From NCBI GenBank assembly GCA_964562015.1, contig CAZLRH010000011.1:1-64000 (forward strand): a stretch of 64,000 nucleotides of DNA, written 5' to 3'. Source of the stretch: CAZLRH01 sp964562015. GTDB lineage: Bacteria; Verrucomicrobiota; Verrucomicrobiia; Opitutales; JABDGR01. The position numbers were made by a program, and so were the translations under genes. The notes below the pieces were generated by a model. It did not search any database. It was not told the origin of the DNA and saw only the letters and a program-made list of their open reading frames with translations. Positions 26,635-34,937 of this stretch are shown here, one piece after another (the stretch's first letter is position 1; the number at the start of each line of letters is the position of its first letter).

Positions 26635-27765
26635 TTAATTATCAAGGTCGAGGGCGGCGCGGGCCTCGCCCAGCGCGGCGAGCAAGGCTTCCCAGTCCGC
26701 CGTCGTCGTGTCCCAGCCGGCGGAAACGCGCAAGGCCCGCTTGGCCGAGTCCGCCGGCACGCCCATCGCCGCGAGCACGTGCGACGGGCCTGCGCGGCCC
26801 GTCGCGCAGGCCGAGCCGGTCGAGACCTGGCACCCGCGCTGGTCGAGCGCGGCCACCCAGCGCAGGTTCAAATGGCGCGGGGCGAGAAACATCACCGTGT
26901 TCCACAGTCGGGGAACGTGCGGGCTCACAATTTCCGCGCCGGGCAGCACGCGGTGCAATCCGCCTTCAAAAAGTTTGCGCGCTCCCTCCCACCCCGCCCC
27001 TTCGGCCGCCAGCCGTGGTATGACGGTTTGCAGCGCGGCGGCCATGGCGCAAATGCCGGGCAGATTCTCCGTGCCCGCCCGGCGCCCGCGCTCCTGTTCG
27101 CCGCCCACTTGCCCGTGAAACGAATGCTGGCTGGCGGCAATTTTCAAAAAGCCCGCGCCCTTCGGGCCGCCGAATTTATGCGCGCTGCCGGTGAGAAAAT
27201 CGCAGTCCGCCAGCCCGTCCGCCGGTAATTTTCCCAACCACTGCGCAGCGTCGCAATGAAACGGCACGCCCGCGGATCGGCATAGCGCGAGCGATTCCCG
27301 CCACGGTTGCAGCGCGCCGGTTTCATTGTTGGCGGCCATGAGCGAAACCAGCGCAACGTTGCCGCCTTTGAGTGCGTCTTGCACCGATTCCGGTGGGACC
27401 ACGCCTTGGGCATCACACGGCAGCACAATGACGCGCCCGGGAAACCAGCGCAGCGCCGCTTCCAACACGCATGGGTGCTCGACAGCGGAAACCGCCACGC
27501 GCGCGGTTGCGGGTGCCGTGCGGGAAAAATAGGAGAACACCGCATTGTTCGCCTCCGTCGCCCCCGACGTGAAAACATAATCCTCCGCCGGACCGCCGAT
27601 CAGCGCGGCGATGTGTTCGCGGGCTTGCTCGAGGAGGGCGTGCGCGCGTGCGGCGGCGCGGTAAGGGCTTGAAGGATTGTGCCACCCGTGCTCGGCCGCC
27701 TCACGCCAGGTGGCCAGGGCCGTGGGATGCAGCGGGGCGGTGGCGTTGTAATCAAAGTACGGCAT
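26635..27765 (-). CDS. Cysteine desulfurase, NifS/IscS type
   Basis: PLP-dependent enzyme of 376 residues releasing sulfur from cysteine for Fe-S clusters or thio-modification. It shows the family start YFDYNATAPLHPTAL, the ATEANN motif, AVEHPCVL, the cofactor-binding Asp/His region VPFHCDAAQWLGK, the Schiff-base Lys in SAHKFGGPKGAGFL and the catalytic Cys in VSTGSACATGRAGPSHVL. The loop length around the Cys fits group I (NifS/IscS), not SufS. There is no iscU, iscR or suf gene beside it; the neighbours are recF and a LysM lipoprotein, so its cellular acceptor is unclear. Confidence 0.93.
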   Translation of the reverse strand: MPYFDYNATAPLHPTALATWREAAEHGWHNPSSPYRAAARAHALLEQAREHIAALIGGPAEDYVFTSGATEANNAVFSYFSRTAPATARVAVSAVEHPCVLEAALRWFPGRVIVLPCDAQGVVPPESVQDALKGGNVALVSLMAANNETGALQPWRESLALCRSAGVPFHCDAAQWLGKLPADGLADCDFLTGSAHKFGGPKGAGFLKIAASQHSFHGQVGGEQERGRRAGTENLPGICAMAAALQTVIPRLAAEGAGWEGARKLFEGGLHRVLPGAEIVSPHVPRLWNTVMFLAPRHLNLRWVAALDQRGCQVSTGSACATGRAGPSHVLAAMGVPADSAKRALRVSAGWDTTTADWEALLAALGEARAALDLDN

Positions 27766-27805
27766 GGCCGGAGTCCGCCCCGCGTCGCGTTGGCGGGCAG
27801 AAAGC

Positions 27806-28687
27806 TTACGGAATCTTGAGCACTTGCCCGGGTTTCATCGCATTGGGGGTGGAAAGCTGGTCGCGATTGGCGTTGAAAATTTCCTGCCAGCGGTTCGGCG
27901 TCCCATACATTTTATTACTGATGTTGGAAAGCGTGTCGCCTTTCACCACCGGATACGTGCGCGGCCCGGCGCTCGCCGCGACGGGAGGTGGCGCGCCCCG
28001 GGTGGAGGCAGAAGACGGCGTGCCCGGCGTTGGGGTGCCGCGGCCGGGAGTGGTGGCCGGCGTCGGGGCGCCTCGCGCGGGCGGTGGTGGCAGCGTCGGC
28101 ACGAGCGTGGCCCCGCGGGTGGGTGCCGGCGTGGGCACGGGAGGTGCGTTATCCACCGCCACCACGCTTGGATGCCCGGCCAGTTGGCGGCGCAGTTGCT
28201 CGTTCTCGGCGTTCAAACTTTTTATCTTATCGAGCAAGTCGAGGCGTTCGTAATCGCTGCGCATCGGCTGGCCGGGCAGCGTGCGCGCAAATTCTTTTTT
28301 CGCGGTGTCGATCAATTGGTTCACCATCGGCGCCTGCTCGCTGTTCGGCTTCACGGCGAGATATTCCTGAAAATGGTAAATCGCGGCCACCGGGTTTTGT
28401 TCGACCTTGAGATAAAGCTGGCCGGCTTCGAGATGCGATTCCGGCGCATCGTCGGGGCGTTTCTTGATCACGCGCAAATACGACGCCAGCGCATCCTTCG
28501 GGCGGTCTTCCTTCATCAACTGCTGGGCGTCGTGAAAGGCTTTCTCCTCCGTTTCCGGCAGCACTTCGACCTTGCCGCTCTGGTCACACCCCGTGCCCGC
28601 GAGCAGGACCACCAGAGCCAGCATGCCCCAGCCCAGCCGGAATTTGGCGTTGGGGCGGGATTCTGTGGGGTGGTTGGATCGAGTCAT
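27806..28687 (-). CDS. LysM-domain lipoprotein with TPR-like region
   Basis: Protein of 293 residues. A hydrophobic segment (GWGMLALVVLLAGTGCDQ) ends in Cys, suggesting a lipoprotein, although Gly at -3 is atypical for a lipobox. Residues about 45-135 are TPR-like helices (EKAFHDAQQLMKEDRPKDAL, EAGQLYLKVEQNPVAAIYHF), followed by a coiled coil (LLDKIKSLNAENEQLRRQL), a Pro/Thr/Ala-rich linker and a C-terminal LysM domain (YPVVKGDTLSNISNKMYGT...). It probably binds peptidoglycan in the periplasm. The ATG at 28687 is preferred over the upstream in-frame candidate because it gives a compact basic N-region. Confidence 0.82.
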   Translation of the reverse strand: MTRSNHPTESRPNAKFRLGWGMLALVVLLAGTGCDQSGKVEVLPETEEKAFHDAQQLMKEDRPKDALASYLRVIKKRPDDAPESHLEAGQLYLKVEQNPVAAIYHFQEYLAVKPNSEQAPMVNQLIDTAKKEFARTLPGQPMRSDYERLDLLDKIKSLNAENEQLRRQLAGHPSVVAVDNAPPVPTPAPTRGATLVPTLPPPPARGAPTPATTPGRGTPTPGTPSSASTRGAPPPVAASAGPRTYPVVKGDTLSNISNKMYGTPNRWQEIFNANRDQLSTPNAMKPGQVLKIP

Positions 28688-28768
28688 CGCGCGGGTGGCA
28701 AGGTTTTCAGCCAGCCGGACAACGGCTGGCAAATGTATTCGCGCCGCCGGCGCGAGAATCTGCCCGGT

Positions 28769-29188
28769 TCATTCGCCGTTGAAGGTCAGCACCAGGCTGC
28801 GTTGGTGCGGAGCGCGGCGGTGCTCCCACAGAAAAATACCCTGCCAACTGCCCAGCAGGAGCCGCCCGCCGCTGAAGGGAATGACTTCGGCCGTCCGTGT
28901 CAGCGCCATCTTGATGTGGCTGGGCATGTCGTCGGGGCCTTCGAGGGTGTGCACAAAGCCCGGATCGTTTTCCGGGACCAGCTTGTCCATGAAATAGTGC
29001 AGATCGCGGCGGGCGCTGGGGTCGGCATTTTCCATGATGACGAGGCTGCAGCTCGTGTGCTGGCAAAAAACCGTCACCGTGCCCTCGCGCAAGCCCGTGC
29101 GCCGCAGCGCCTCGGCCACGGCGCCGGTGATTTCGTGCGTCCCGCGGCCCGGTCCGCGCACCGTGAGCAGTTCTGTTTTGACGGGCAT
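28769..29188 (-). CDS. yjbQ: YjbQ/UPF0047 family protein
   Basis: Small protein of 139 residues covering the whole UPF0047 fold. Conserved elements are the FCQHTSCSLVIMENADPSARRDL segment with its His, Cys and Asp, LEGPDDMPSHIK, and LLLGSWQGIFLWEHR. Some members have weak thiamine-phosphate synthase activity; the true role is not established. The ATG at 29188 is used because the family begins at VKTELL. It lies 34 bases downstream of the HtrA-like gene on the same strand. Confidence 0.9.
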   Translation of the reverse strand: MPVKTELLTVRGPGRGTHEITGAVAEALRRTGLREGTVTVFCQHTSCSLVIMENADPSARRDLHYFMDKLVPENDPGFVHTLEGPDDMPSHIKMALTRTAEVIPFSGGRLLLGSWQGIFLWEHRRAPHQRSLVLTFNGE

Positions 29189-29222
29189 GAAGAAAGACGG
29201 CGAGTCGCAGACGCTCCGGCGC

Positions 29223-30401
29223 TCAAGGCCGCGGCCCAATCGCGACGGGCACGTTGCTAAACGGTGGCGGCTGGGCGGAAGTGTCGGGCGGGGGCGTGGC
29301 CGTCGTGTTGCTGCTGTCGGGCGCGGGCGTGGCGGCGGGTGCGGGTTTGGGTATGGCCGCAGTCTCTGAAGTCATCTGGCCGACTTTCAGCGGCAAATCC
29401 AGGTCCTTGCCTTCGCGCCGCACCCGCACGGTCACTACCTGGCCGGGTTGCGAAAAAAACCAGGCCTGACGCAAATCCGAGTCGCGCGTGATCGTCCGGC
29501 TGCCGATGGCGAGCAGTTGGTCGCCCGTGCGCAAATCCGCCACCGCCGCCGGTCCGCCGTATTCAACGCTGGTGACCAGCACCTGCGGGCCCGTGTCAGC
29601 CTCCTTGAACTCCTGCTCGACGAAGCCGAAGCGCCCGTAGGAAACATGGCCGCTCCCGGCCAATTCCTCCCGCACGCGCTCCACCGCCGCCGTCGGCAGC
29701 ACCAGCGACGACCGCGTTTCCGGCAGGCTCGCGAGCATCACGCCCACGAGCCGTCCGGTCAGATCAAACACGGGTGAACCGCCTTCGCCGCCGTCGTACG
29801 ACAGGCTCGTGCGCAAGTGCAGCGTCGGCAGGTGCTTGTTGCCGAAATCGGTGTTGAAGCCCAGCAACAAACCCGTCGACGGGCCGGGTTCCTCGTCCAT
29901 CTTGCACGTCACGGCGAAAAGCTGCGAGGCAATCGGCGGCAGGCCGGCGTCCTCCGTCAGCGGCAGGACCACGAAATCTTTCGGCAGGCGCAAGGCCCGC
30001 ACCAGCGCGACATTGGAAACCGAATCCACGGCCACCACCTCCGCCGCGAACGGCAGGCCCTCGTGCTCCACCACCACGCGCTCCGCGCCCGCCAGTAAAT
30101 CGGCATTAGTAGTCAGTATCATTCCCTCCCGGTTGATGAAAAAACCGGTGCAGGTGTAGTCCGTCGAAACCTTGTCATCGGGCTTGTCCTTGCGCAGCGC
30201 GTGAATGCGCACGACCGCCGGGCGCACCTGCCGGTAAATTTCCTGGTAGCGCCGCTGGAGCGCGAGATAATCGCCGGGGCTGGGCGCAGTTGCCGGGGTT
30301 GCCGCCGGCGCGCCCTGCGCCCGCAATTCCCACGGTGCGAGACTGGCCCACGCCAGCAAGGCGGCCGCCAAACCCGCGGCCCATTTGCCGCCCGCAGTCA
30401 T
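29223..30401 (-). CDS. HtrA/DegP-like PDZ protein lacking the catalytic triad
   Basis: Exported protein of 392 residues: signal peptide (KWAAGLAAALLAWASLAPWE, cleavage near LRA), trypsin-like domain about 45-240, PDZ domain about 255-345 (YGGPAAVADLRTGDQLLAIG), and a Pro/Thr-rich tail. Against HtrA proteases the three active-site positions are changed: the NH(V/I) motif is NADL (no His), the DxxxDLALL Asp region is DSVSNVALV (Asn), and GNSGG is GEGGS (Gly at the Ser position). Fold motifs around them are retained. It is therefore probably a non-proteolytic binding protein. It starts 7 bases after the putative anti-sigma gene and belongs to the ECF sigma operon. Confidence 0.85.
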   Translation of the reverse strand: MTAGGKWAAGLAAALLAWASLAPWELRAQGAPAATPATAPSPGDYLALQRRYQEIYRQVRPAVVRIHALRKDKPDDKVSTDYTCTGFFINREGMILTTNADLLAGAERVVVEHEGLPFAAEVVAVDSVSNVALVRALRLPKDFVVLPLTEDAGLPPIASQLFAVTCKMDEEPGPSTGLLLGFNTDFGNKHLPTLHLRTSLSYDGGEGGSPVFDLTGRLVGVMLASLPETRSSLVLPTAAVERVREELAGSGHVSYGRFGFVEQEFKEADTGPQVLVTSVEYGGPAAVADLRTGDQLLAIGSRTITRDSDLRQAWFFSQPGQVVTVRVRREGKDLDLPLKVGQMTSETAAIPKPAPAATPAPDSSNTTATPPPDTSAQPPPFSNVPVAIGPRP

Positions 30402-30408
30402 GGCCGCA

Positions 30409-30999
30409 TCAATACGCCACCCCGGTTTCGCGCCCGTTGCCGGCCGTGGCCGTCTCGGCCTCGGCCGCATAACGCGCGCCCTCGGGCCGATACGCGGCAA
30501 ACGCCACGGTGGCGTGCACCGTCCGATACGTGGCCGACGGCGAAGATTCCGCCAATGACGTGACGGCGTAACTCGACCGGGCCGCCGGCAGCGAATCCGC
30601 CGCAGCTGCCGTCGTGGCCGACGACGGAGAAATTTTAACGGCGCCAGACAAGGCCGCCACCATGGGCGCGGGTGCCGGGGACATCGCGGCCAGCGGCGCG
30701 GAGGCCACCGGAGTCACGGGAAGGAGGCTCGCGGGCGGTTGGAGAAATTTGCTGTGCATCGCAAAACCCAAAACAACCGCGGAGGTCGCACCGAGCATGG
30801 CCCAGGGCGCGGCCCGGCTCACCAGCAAACGCGACCACTGCGCATACCACGGCGCGGGCTGCACCAACACCCGCAAGGCCCGCTCGCGCAATTCACGATC
30901 AAACCGCGCCCAATACTCCGGCGCCGGGCGCTCATGGCGCTTGAGCCGCAGGAGTTGTTCCAGCGAAACTTTCGGCGGCGGGTTGGAGGGTTCGAGCAT
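30409..30999 (-). CDS. Putative anti-sigma factor, single-TM, Ala-rich
   Basis: Protein of 196 residues. The N-terminal 60 residues are charged and helical (LEQLLRLKRHERPAPEYWARFDRELRERALRVLV) and would be cytoplasmic. One membrane helix follows (APWAMLGATSAVVLGFAMH), then a low-complexity Ala/Ser/Pro periplasmic part. It lies immediately downstream of an ECF sigma gene (28-base gap) and upstream of an HtrA-like gene, the position of RseA-type anti-sigma factors. No zinc-binding HxxxCxxC motif is present, so assignment rests on topology and context. An ATG at 30999 is used; an in-frame TTG 5 codons earlier is possible. Confidence 0.65.
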   Translation of the reverse strand: MLEPSNPPPKVSLEQLLRLKRHERPAPEYWARFDRELRERALRVLVQPAPWYAQWSRLLVSRAAPWAMLGATSAVVLGFAMHSKFLQPPASLLPVTPVASAPLAAMSPAPAPMVAALSGAVKISPSSATTAAAADSLPAARSSYAVTSLAESSPSATYRTVHATVAFAAYRPEGARYAAEAETATAGNGRETGVAY

Positions 31000-31027
31000 C
31001 GGGGATAAAGGCAAAAAGAAAAATAAC

Positions 31028-31657
31028 TTAGCGGAGGTACTCCTGCAAGTAGGTTTGTAATTGTTGTTTGGCGTAGTGGAGCCGCGAGCGCACCGTGCCT
31101 TCGGAACAGCCCACGACGTGGGCGATTTCCAAATGGCTCAGGCCCTCGATTTCAAAAAGAACCACCACTGTCCTATGCTTAGGAGACAATCTTTGCAGCG
31201 CTTCGTTCAGTTTTTCCTGCAACTCCTTAATCATCAAAGGCTTGTCCGTCGTCTGTTTTGCCGCCAAAGCCTCCACCACCTCGGACTGCGCGACCTCCTC
31301 GTCCAGGTTCTCAAAACTGAAGAACCGCCGCAACCGCGAGCGCTTCAGGTGCGTCAGCGTCGAATTCACCGCAATCCGGTATAGCCAGGTGAAAAAGGAC
31401 GACTGCCCTTTAAAATGCCCAATGGAGCGAAACGCCTTGATGAACGCTTCCTGCGTCAGGTCGGACGCATCCTCCCGGTTCGCCGAAAGATTGTAGACAA
31501 TCGCGAACAGCCGCTCCCGGTATTTGTTGATCAACTGGTCAAACGCCCGCACGTCGCCCGTCTGCACGCGCTGCACCAACGCCCAATCCGCGTCCGCCTC
31601 GGCGGCCCGCTCGGGATTGACTGCTGCGATGGTTTTCGCGCTGGAGAAAAAAGCCAT
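31028..31657 (-). CDS. ECF-type RNA polymerase sigma factor (RpoE-like)
   Basis: Sigma-70 family protein of 209 residues. Region 2 has FDQLINKYRERLFAIVYNL, DASDLTQEAFIKAFRSI and FFTWLYRIAVN. Region 4 has LQRLSPKHRTVVVLFEIEGL and the helix-turn-helix LEIAHVVGCSEGTVRSRLHY. The linker (ENLDEEVAQSEVVEALAAK) is rather long and acidic. The ATG at 31657 is chosen because the sigma fold follows; the longer frame is Arg-rich and unlike any sigma factor. It heads a co-directional operon with a putative anti-sigma factor and a pseudo-protease, suggesting control by an envelope signal. Confidence 0.92.
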   Translation of the reverse strand: MAFFSSAKTIAAVNPERAAEADADWALVQRVQTGDVRAFDQLINKYRERLFAIVYNLSANREDASDLTQEAFIKAFRSIGHFKGQSSFFTWLYRIAVNSTLTHLKRSRLRRFFSFENLDEEVAQSEVVEALAAKQTTDKPLMIKELQEKLNEALQRLSPKHRTVVVLFEIEGLSHLEIAHVVGCSEGTVRSRLHYAKQQLQTYLQEYLR

Positions 31658-31877
31658 GCTGCGCAGGAGGGACGCGCCCCGCCCGCATCCATCCACTTTA
31701 ACACCCGCCCGCCGGAAAACAATGGGAAAAATCTTGCGTGCGCTTCCGCCCGGCACAAAACAAAGGGACGTCGATGGGCCTCACACTTACGTAGCCGGCG
31801 GCGAATGTTGTTTTTAAGCTTCGGCTTTTCATTCCACCTCCTACCTTCTCCATTCCACCTTTCGTTTTCCCTTTCCC

Positions 31878-32861
31878 ATGAAATACCGCCTTCTGGGCCG
31901 CACCGGCTTCAAAGTCTCCACCGTCAGCTTCGGCGCCTGGGCCATCGGCGGCAGTTGGGGTGACGTCCGCGATGAGGACTCCCTCGCCGCCCTGCACCGC
32001 GCCCTCGACCTCGGCGTCAATTTCATCGACACCGCCGACGTTTACGGCGACGGCCGCAGCGAACGCCTCATCGCCCGGCTGCGCCGCGAGCGCAAGGACC
32101 CTTTCTACGTCGCCACCAAGGCTGGCCGCCGCCTCAACCCCCACACCGCCGACGGCTACAATCGCAAAAACCTCACCGCCTTCATCGAGCGCAGCCTGAA
32201 AAATCTCGCGGTGGACGCCCTCGATCTCGTCCAGCTCCACTGCCCGCCCACCGACGTTTATTACCGGCCCGAGGTTTTCTCCGTCCTCGACGACCTCGTT
32301 ACCGCCGGCAAAATCCGCCACTACGGCGTGAGCGTGGAAAAAGTCGAGGAAGCCCTCAAGGCCATCGAGCACCCGCGCGTGAAAACCGTGCAAATCATTT
32401 TTAATATTTTCCGCCAGCGCCCCGCCGACCTCTTTTTCGCCCGCGCCCGCATCCACAAAGTCGGCATCCTCGCGCGCGTGCCGCTGTCCTCCGGCATGTT
32501 GACCGGCAAACTCACGCCCAAGTCCACCTTCGCGCCCGAAGACCACCGCCAGTTCAACCGCCACGGCGAATCCTTCGACCGCGGCGAAACGTTTTCCGGC
32601 TTCGACTACGCCCAAGGCCTCGCCGCCGTCGATGCACTCCGCCCGCTCGTGCCGCGCGGCGTGACGATGGCCCAGTTCGCGCTGCGGTGGATCCAGATGT
32701 TCCCGGATGTCACGTGCTCCATCCCCGGCGCGAAAAACCCGCAGCAAGTCGAGGACAACGTCGCCGCCGCCGACCTGCCGGACTTTTCCAAAAGCAAAAT
32801 GGCGGCCATTCGCAAACTCTACGAACAACGCGTCCTTCAGCATGTCCACCATTATTGGTAG
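31878..32861 (+). CDS. Aldo/keto reductase
   Basis: NADPH-dependent oxidoreductase with TIM-barrel fold, 327 residues. The family start is MKYRLLGRTGFKVSTVSFGA. Catalytic tetrad candidates are Asp and Tyr in NFIDTADVYGDGRSE, Lys in YVATKAGRR and His in DLVQLHCPP. The cofactor region near the C-terminus is CSIPGAKNPQQVEDNV. It resembles the YajO/Tas-like subfamily acting on aldehydes or sugars; the substrate is unknown. It is divergently placed from the ECF sigma gene across a 220-base gap in which CATTCCACCT occurs twice. Confidence 0.92.
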   Translation: MKYRLLGRTGFKVSTVSFGAWAIGGSWGDVRDEDSLAALHRALDLGVNFIDTADVYGDGRSERLIARLRRERKDPFYVATKAGRRLNPHTADGYNRKNLTAFIERSLKNLAVDALDLVQLHCPPTDVYYRPEVFSVLDDLVTAGKIRHYGVSVEKVEEALKAIEHPRVKTVQIIFNIFRQRPADLFFARARIHKVGILARVPLSSGMLTGKLTPKSTFAPEDHRQFNRHGESFDRGETFSGFDYAQGLAAVDALRPLVPRGVTMAQFALRWIQMFPDVTCSIPGAKNPQQVEDNVAAADLPDFSKSKMAAIRKLYEQRVLQHVHHYW

Positions 32862-32912
32862 GACTTGCGCGTCCGGCGTCACTTTCTCAAATTGTACTAA
32901 TTCATCCGTTTT

Positions 32913-34034
32913 ATGAAAATCAAATTCCTGGGCGCGCTCGCCTTCGCCGCCACCGCCGCGCTCACCGCGCTGGCCCAAGGCCCCTATACCGTGCCGATTT
33001 ATGTGGATACGCCCTCCAACTTCTCCCCCGACCGCTACACCATCTACGCCAGCATGACCGGTGGTAACAGCACCACCTCGGCCATCGTCCCCTACCTCTT
33101 CGACACCGGCGCGCCCAACATGTTTTCCACCCTCGGTGGCGCTGGCCATAGCGTGACCGACAGCTTCACCTTCGCCCAGGGCTTGTCCTATAATTATTAT
33201 ATGGACCCCGTGACCGTCACGCTCGGGGACAATCTGGGCAATCCCCTCGCGAGCACGGGCGCGGGCGTCAATGTGGCTTCGGTCGTCAGCATCACCAGCG
33301 GCGGCAACACCACCTTCACCAGCAACAACATGCTCGCCGACAATACCTACGGCGACTTCGGCGCCGGCCTCTACGGCACCAGCACCCTCGCCACGATTTT
33401 GACCCAGCTTCCGCTCGGGCCCGGCCTGCAAGCGGGTTATCTCGTGAATGTCGCGGGCGTCGTCAGCGGCAACGGCACGCTCACCATCGGCCTTTCCTCC
33501 GCTGCTATTACCGCCGCGGAAAACGCCCCCGGCGCCATCATCATGCCCCTGAGCCTCTCCGGCAATCTCATCCCCACCACCAGCGGCAATTTCATCAACG
33601 GCTACAACAAAGCCCAAGTCGCCAACGCCACGGTCAGTCTCACCAACCCCATTGCGAGCAACACCACGCCGCTCGTGCTCGACACCGGCGGCGGCCCCAA
33701 CTCCGTCATCTACAGCACGGCCTTCGGCGCCGACAGCTCCGGCACCCGCGCGCTCACCCTCTCGTATAACGGCAGCACCATCCTCGCCTACCCCGGCACG
33801 ACGCCCTACGGCGGCAACGTCGTCATCGCGAACGACATCAGCGGCGGCACTCGCATCAACCCCGGCGGCGCGGCGATCTACGACAACTACGAAGTCATGT
33901 TCCTCCTCCCCACCGGCAGCACCCTCGGCGAAGTCGTGCTCATCCCCGCTCCTGTCCCCGAACCGGCCACCTTCGCGCTCCTCGCTTCCGGTGTCGCGGG
34001 ACTCCTCTCTCTCTTCCGCCGTCGTCGCTCTTAG
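32913..34034 (+). CDS. PEP-CTERM sorting-domain protein
   Basis: Exported protein of 373 residues: signal peptide (MKIKFLGALAFAATAALTAL, cleavage after AQ), a Thr/Ser/Asn/Gly-rich beta-strand body, and a C-terminal sorting tail PVPEPATFALLASGVAG followed by a Leu-rich helix and RRRRS. Two short motifs, LFDTGAPN (about residue 63) and LVLDTGGG (about residue 254), resemble the paired D-T-G elements of pepsin-like aspartic proteases, with hydrophobic residues before each. That similarity is weak but unusual in a PEP-CTERM protein. The function is unknown. The gene starts 51 bases after the aldo/keto reductase gene. Confidence 0.8.
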   Translation: MKIKFLGALAFAATAALTALAQGPYTVPIYVDTPSNFSPDRYTIYASMTGGNSTTSAIVPYLFDTGAPNMFSTLGGAGHSVTDSFTFAQGLSYNYYMDPVTVTLGDNLGNPLASTGAGVNVASVVSITSGGNTTFTSNNMLADNTYGDFGAGLYGTSTLATILTQLPLGPGLQAGYLVNVAGVVSGNGTLTIGLSSAAITAAENAPGAIIMPLSLSGNLIPTTSGNFINGYNKAQVANATVSLTNPIASNTTPLVLDTGGGPNSVIYSTAFGADSSGTRALTLSYNGSTILAYPGTTPYGGNVVIANDISGGTRINPGGAAIYDNYEVMFLLPTGSTLGEVVLIPAPVPEPATFALLASGVAGLLSLFRRRRS

Positions 34035-34225
34035 GTAGGGCCGCGCCTCCCTCGGCCTGAGTCCATCGAAGGCCCGGACCGGCCTAGCCTCTGAACCTGG
34101 TAGGGCGCGCTGCCCCCAGCGCGCCGCTTTGGAGGGACGCGCTCCGTCGCGTCCGTCTTAAGGTAGGGACGTCTCTCCGAGACGTCCGCTCTTCTCCGAG
34201 GTAGGGCCGGGCCTCCGGACCGGCC
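34033..34225. repeat. GGTAGGG hairpin array, left copy
   Basis: A string of short modules, each opening with GGTAGGG or GGAGGG and then forming a perfect hairpin: GGCGCGCT/AGCGCGCC (34104-34125), GGACGCG/CGCGTCC (34135-34154), GGACGTCTC/GAGACGTCC (34167-34187), GGCCGG/CCGGCC (34205-34225). Stem sequences differ between modules but pairing is kept. The segment 34033-34129 recurs at 35025-35121 with a single mismatch. There is no coding evidence here. Confidence 0.85.
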
Positions 34226-34713
34226 TAGCCTTTGGACCGGCGTTTCGTTAGTGCGGATCTGGTCTTAATTTTCGGCAAATAGTCCAAATCAGCCAAATCT
34301 TTGTTACGGCCGCTGGCCCGTTTGTTGGCGAGCAAATCTGGCAGCGAAATAAAATTTATGCTCAAGCCACCGAGCTTCGCCCGCACCCGCTGTGCGTAAC
34401 ACTCAGCAAACGTCACCCCTGAAATATCATTGAGTATCTCGAGCTTGTGCGGTTCGCGGCCCAGCCAAACCACCTGGCCCTTGTCCAAAAAATATTCCGG
34501 CGCAACGTCAACCGCCGCAAAACCAAATTCGGCAAACGCCCGCAATAGTGCACTGGCATTGCGATGGGTGGCCTCAATAAAAATGTCCAAATCTTGTGTA
34601 GCCCGAGGATAGCCATGAAAGGCCACCGCATAGCCGCCGACGACGAGGTATTTAACCCGCTTTGCGTTGAGCAAGGCGATGAAGTCGCGAAAGTCGCGCG
34701 GTAGCGGTAGCAT
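34225..34713 (-). CDS. Nucleotidyltransferase of the MNT/DUF6036 type
   Basis: Protein of 162 residues. The polymerase-beta-like core is VVGGYAVAFHGYPRATQDLDIFIEATHRN: a G-G motif followed by the metal-binding D-x-D (DLDIF) near residue 42. A C-terminal element LPDLLANKRASGRNKDLADL is typical of AbiEii/MNT-like nucleotidyltransferases that act as toxin or antitoxin partners. It overlaps the small upstream gene by 62 bases, and the pair is bracketed by near-identical hairpin arrays. It could modify a tRNA or the partner protein, as related systems do; this is inference from the family. Confidence 0.8.
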   Translation of the reverse strand: MLPLPRDFRDFIALLNAKRVKYLVVGGYAVAFHGYPRATQDLDIFIEATHRNASALLRAFAEFGFAAVDVAPEYFLDKGQVVWLGREPHKLEILNDISGVTFAECYAQRVRAKLGGLSINFISLPDLLANKRASGRNKDLADLDYLPKIKTRSALTKRRSKG

Positions 34714-34891
34714 GGCCGTAATTTAACTGTCGCAAATATTCGACGGCCCGCAAGCGGGCGGCGGGCGTCTGGCGCAACCAATATGCCAAATCCGACCCCT
34801 GGCTTTCCAGCTTCATCTTGCCAATGACGGAACGATCAAGGCGCGGCGATGCAGCCATGCTGGAATCCCGGGTCAACTTTAACGCTCTCAT
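34652..34891 (-). CDS. Small partner protein of the nucleotidyltransferase
   Basis: Basic protein of 79 residues: LDRSVIGKMKLESQGSDLAY, WLRQTPAARLRAVEYLRQL, NYGHATATARLSRLHRLAQ. The central W-x-x-x-T/S-P-x-x-R-x-x-x-V/A-E-x-L-R pattern is typical of small proteins that precede MNT-like nucleotidyltransferase genes. No catalytic motif is seen. It overlaps the nucleotidyltransferase start by 62 bases in another frame, so the two are expressed together. Together they look like a toxin-antitoxin-like pair. Confidence 0.65.
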   Translation of the reverse strand: MRALKLTRDSSMAASPRLDRSVIGKMKLESQGSDLAYWLRQTPAARLRAVEYLRQLNYGHATATARLSRLHRLAQRKAG

Positions 34892-34937
34892 GCAGCACCA
34901 ACCTTAGTTCGAGGTGATGCGTTTTGCAAGGAGCGCT

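Noticed and set aside
31698..33617. 639-codon minus-strand ORF antisense to the aldo/keto reductase and PEP-CTERM genes
   Set aside because: The plus-strand genes have clear family motifs; the antisense product is Gly/Ala/Glu/Val-rich with no domain and arises from GC-rich codon structure.
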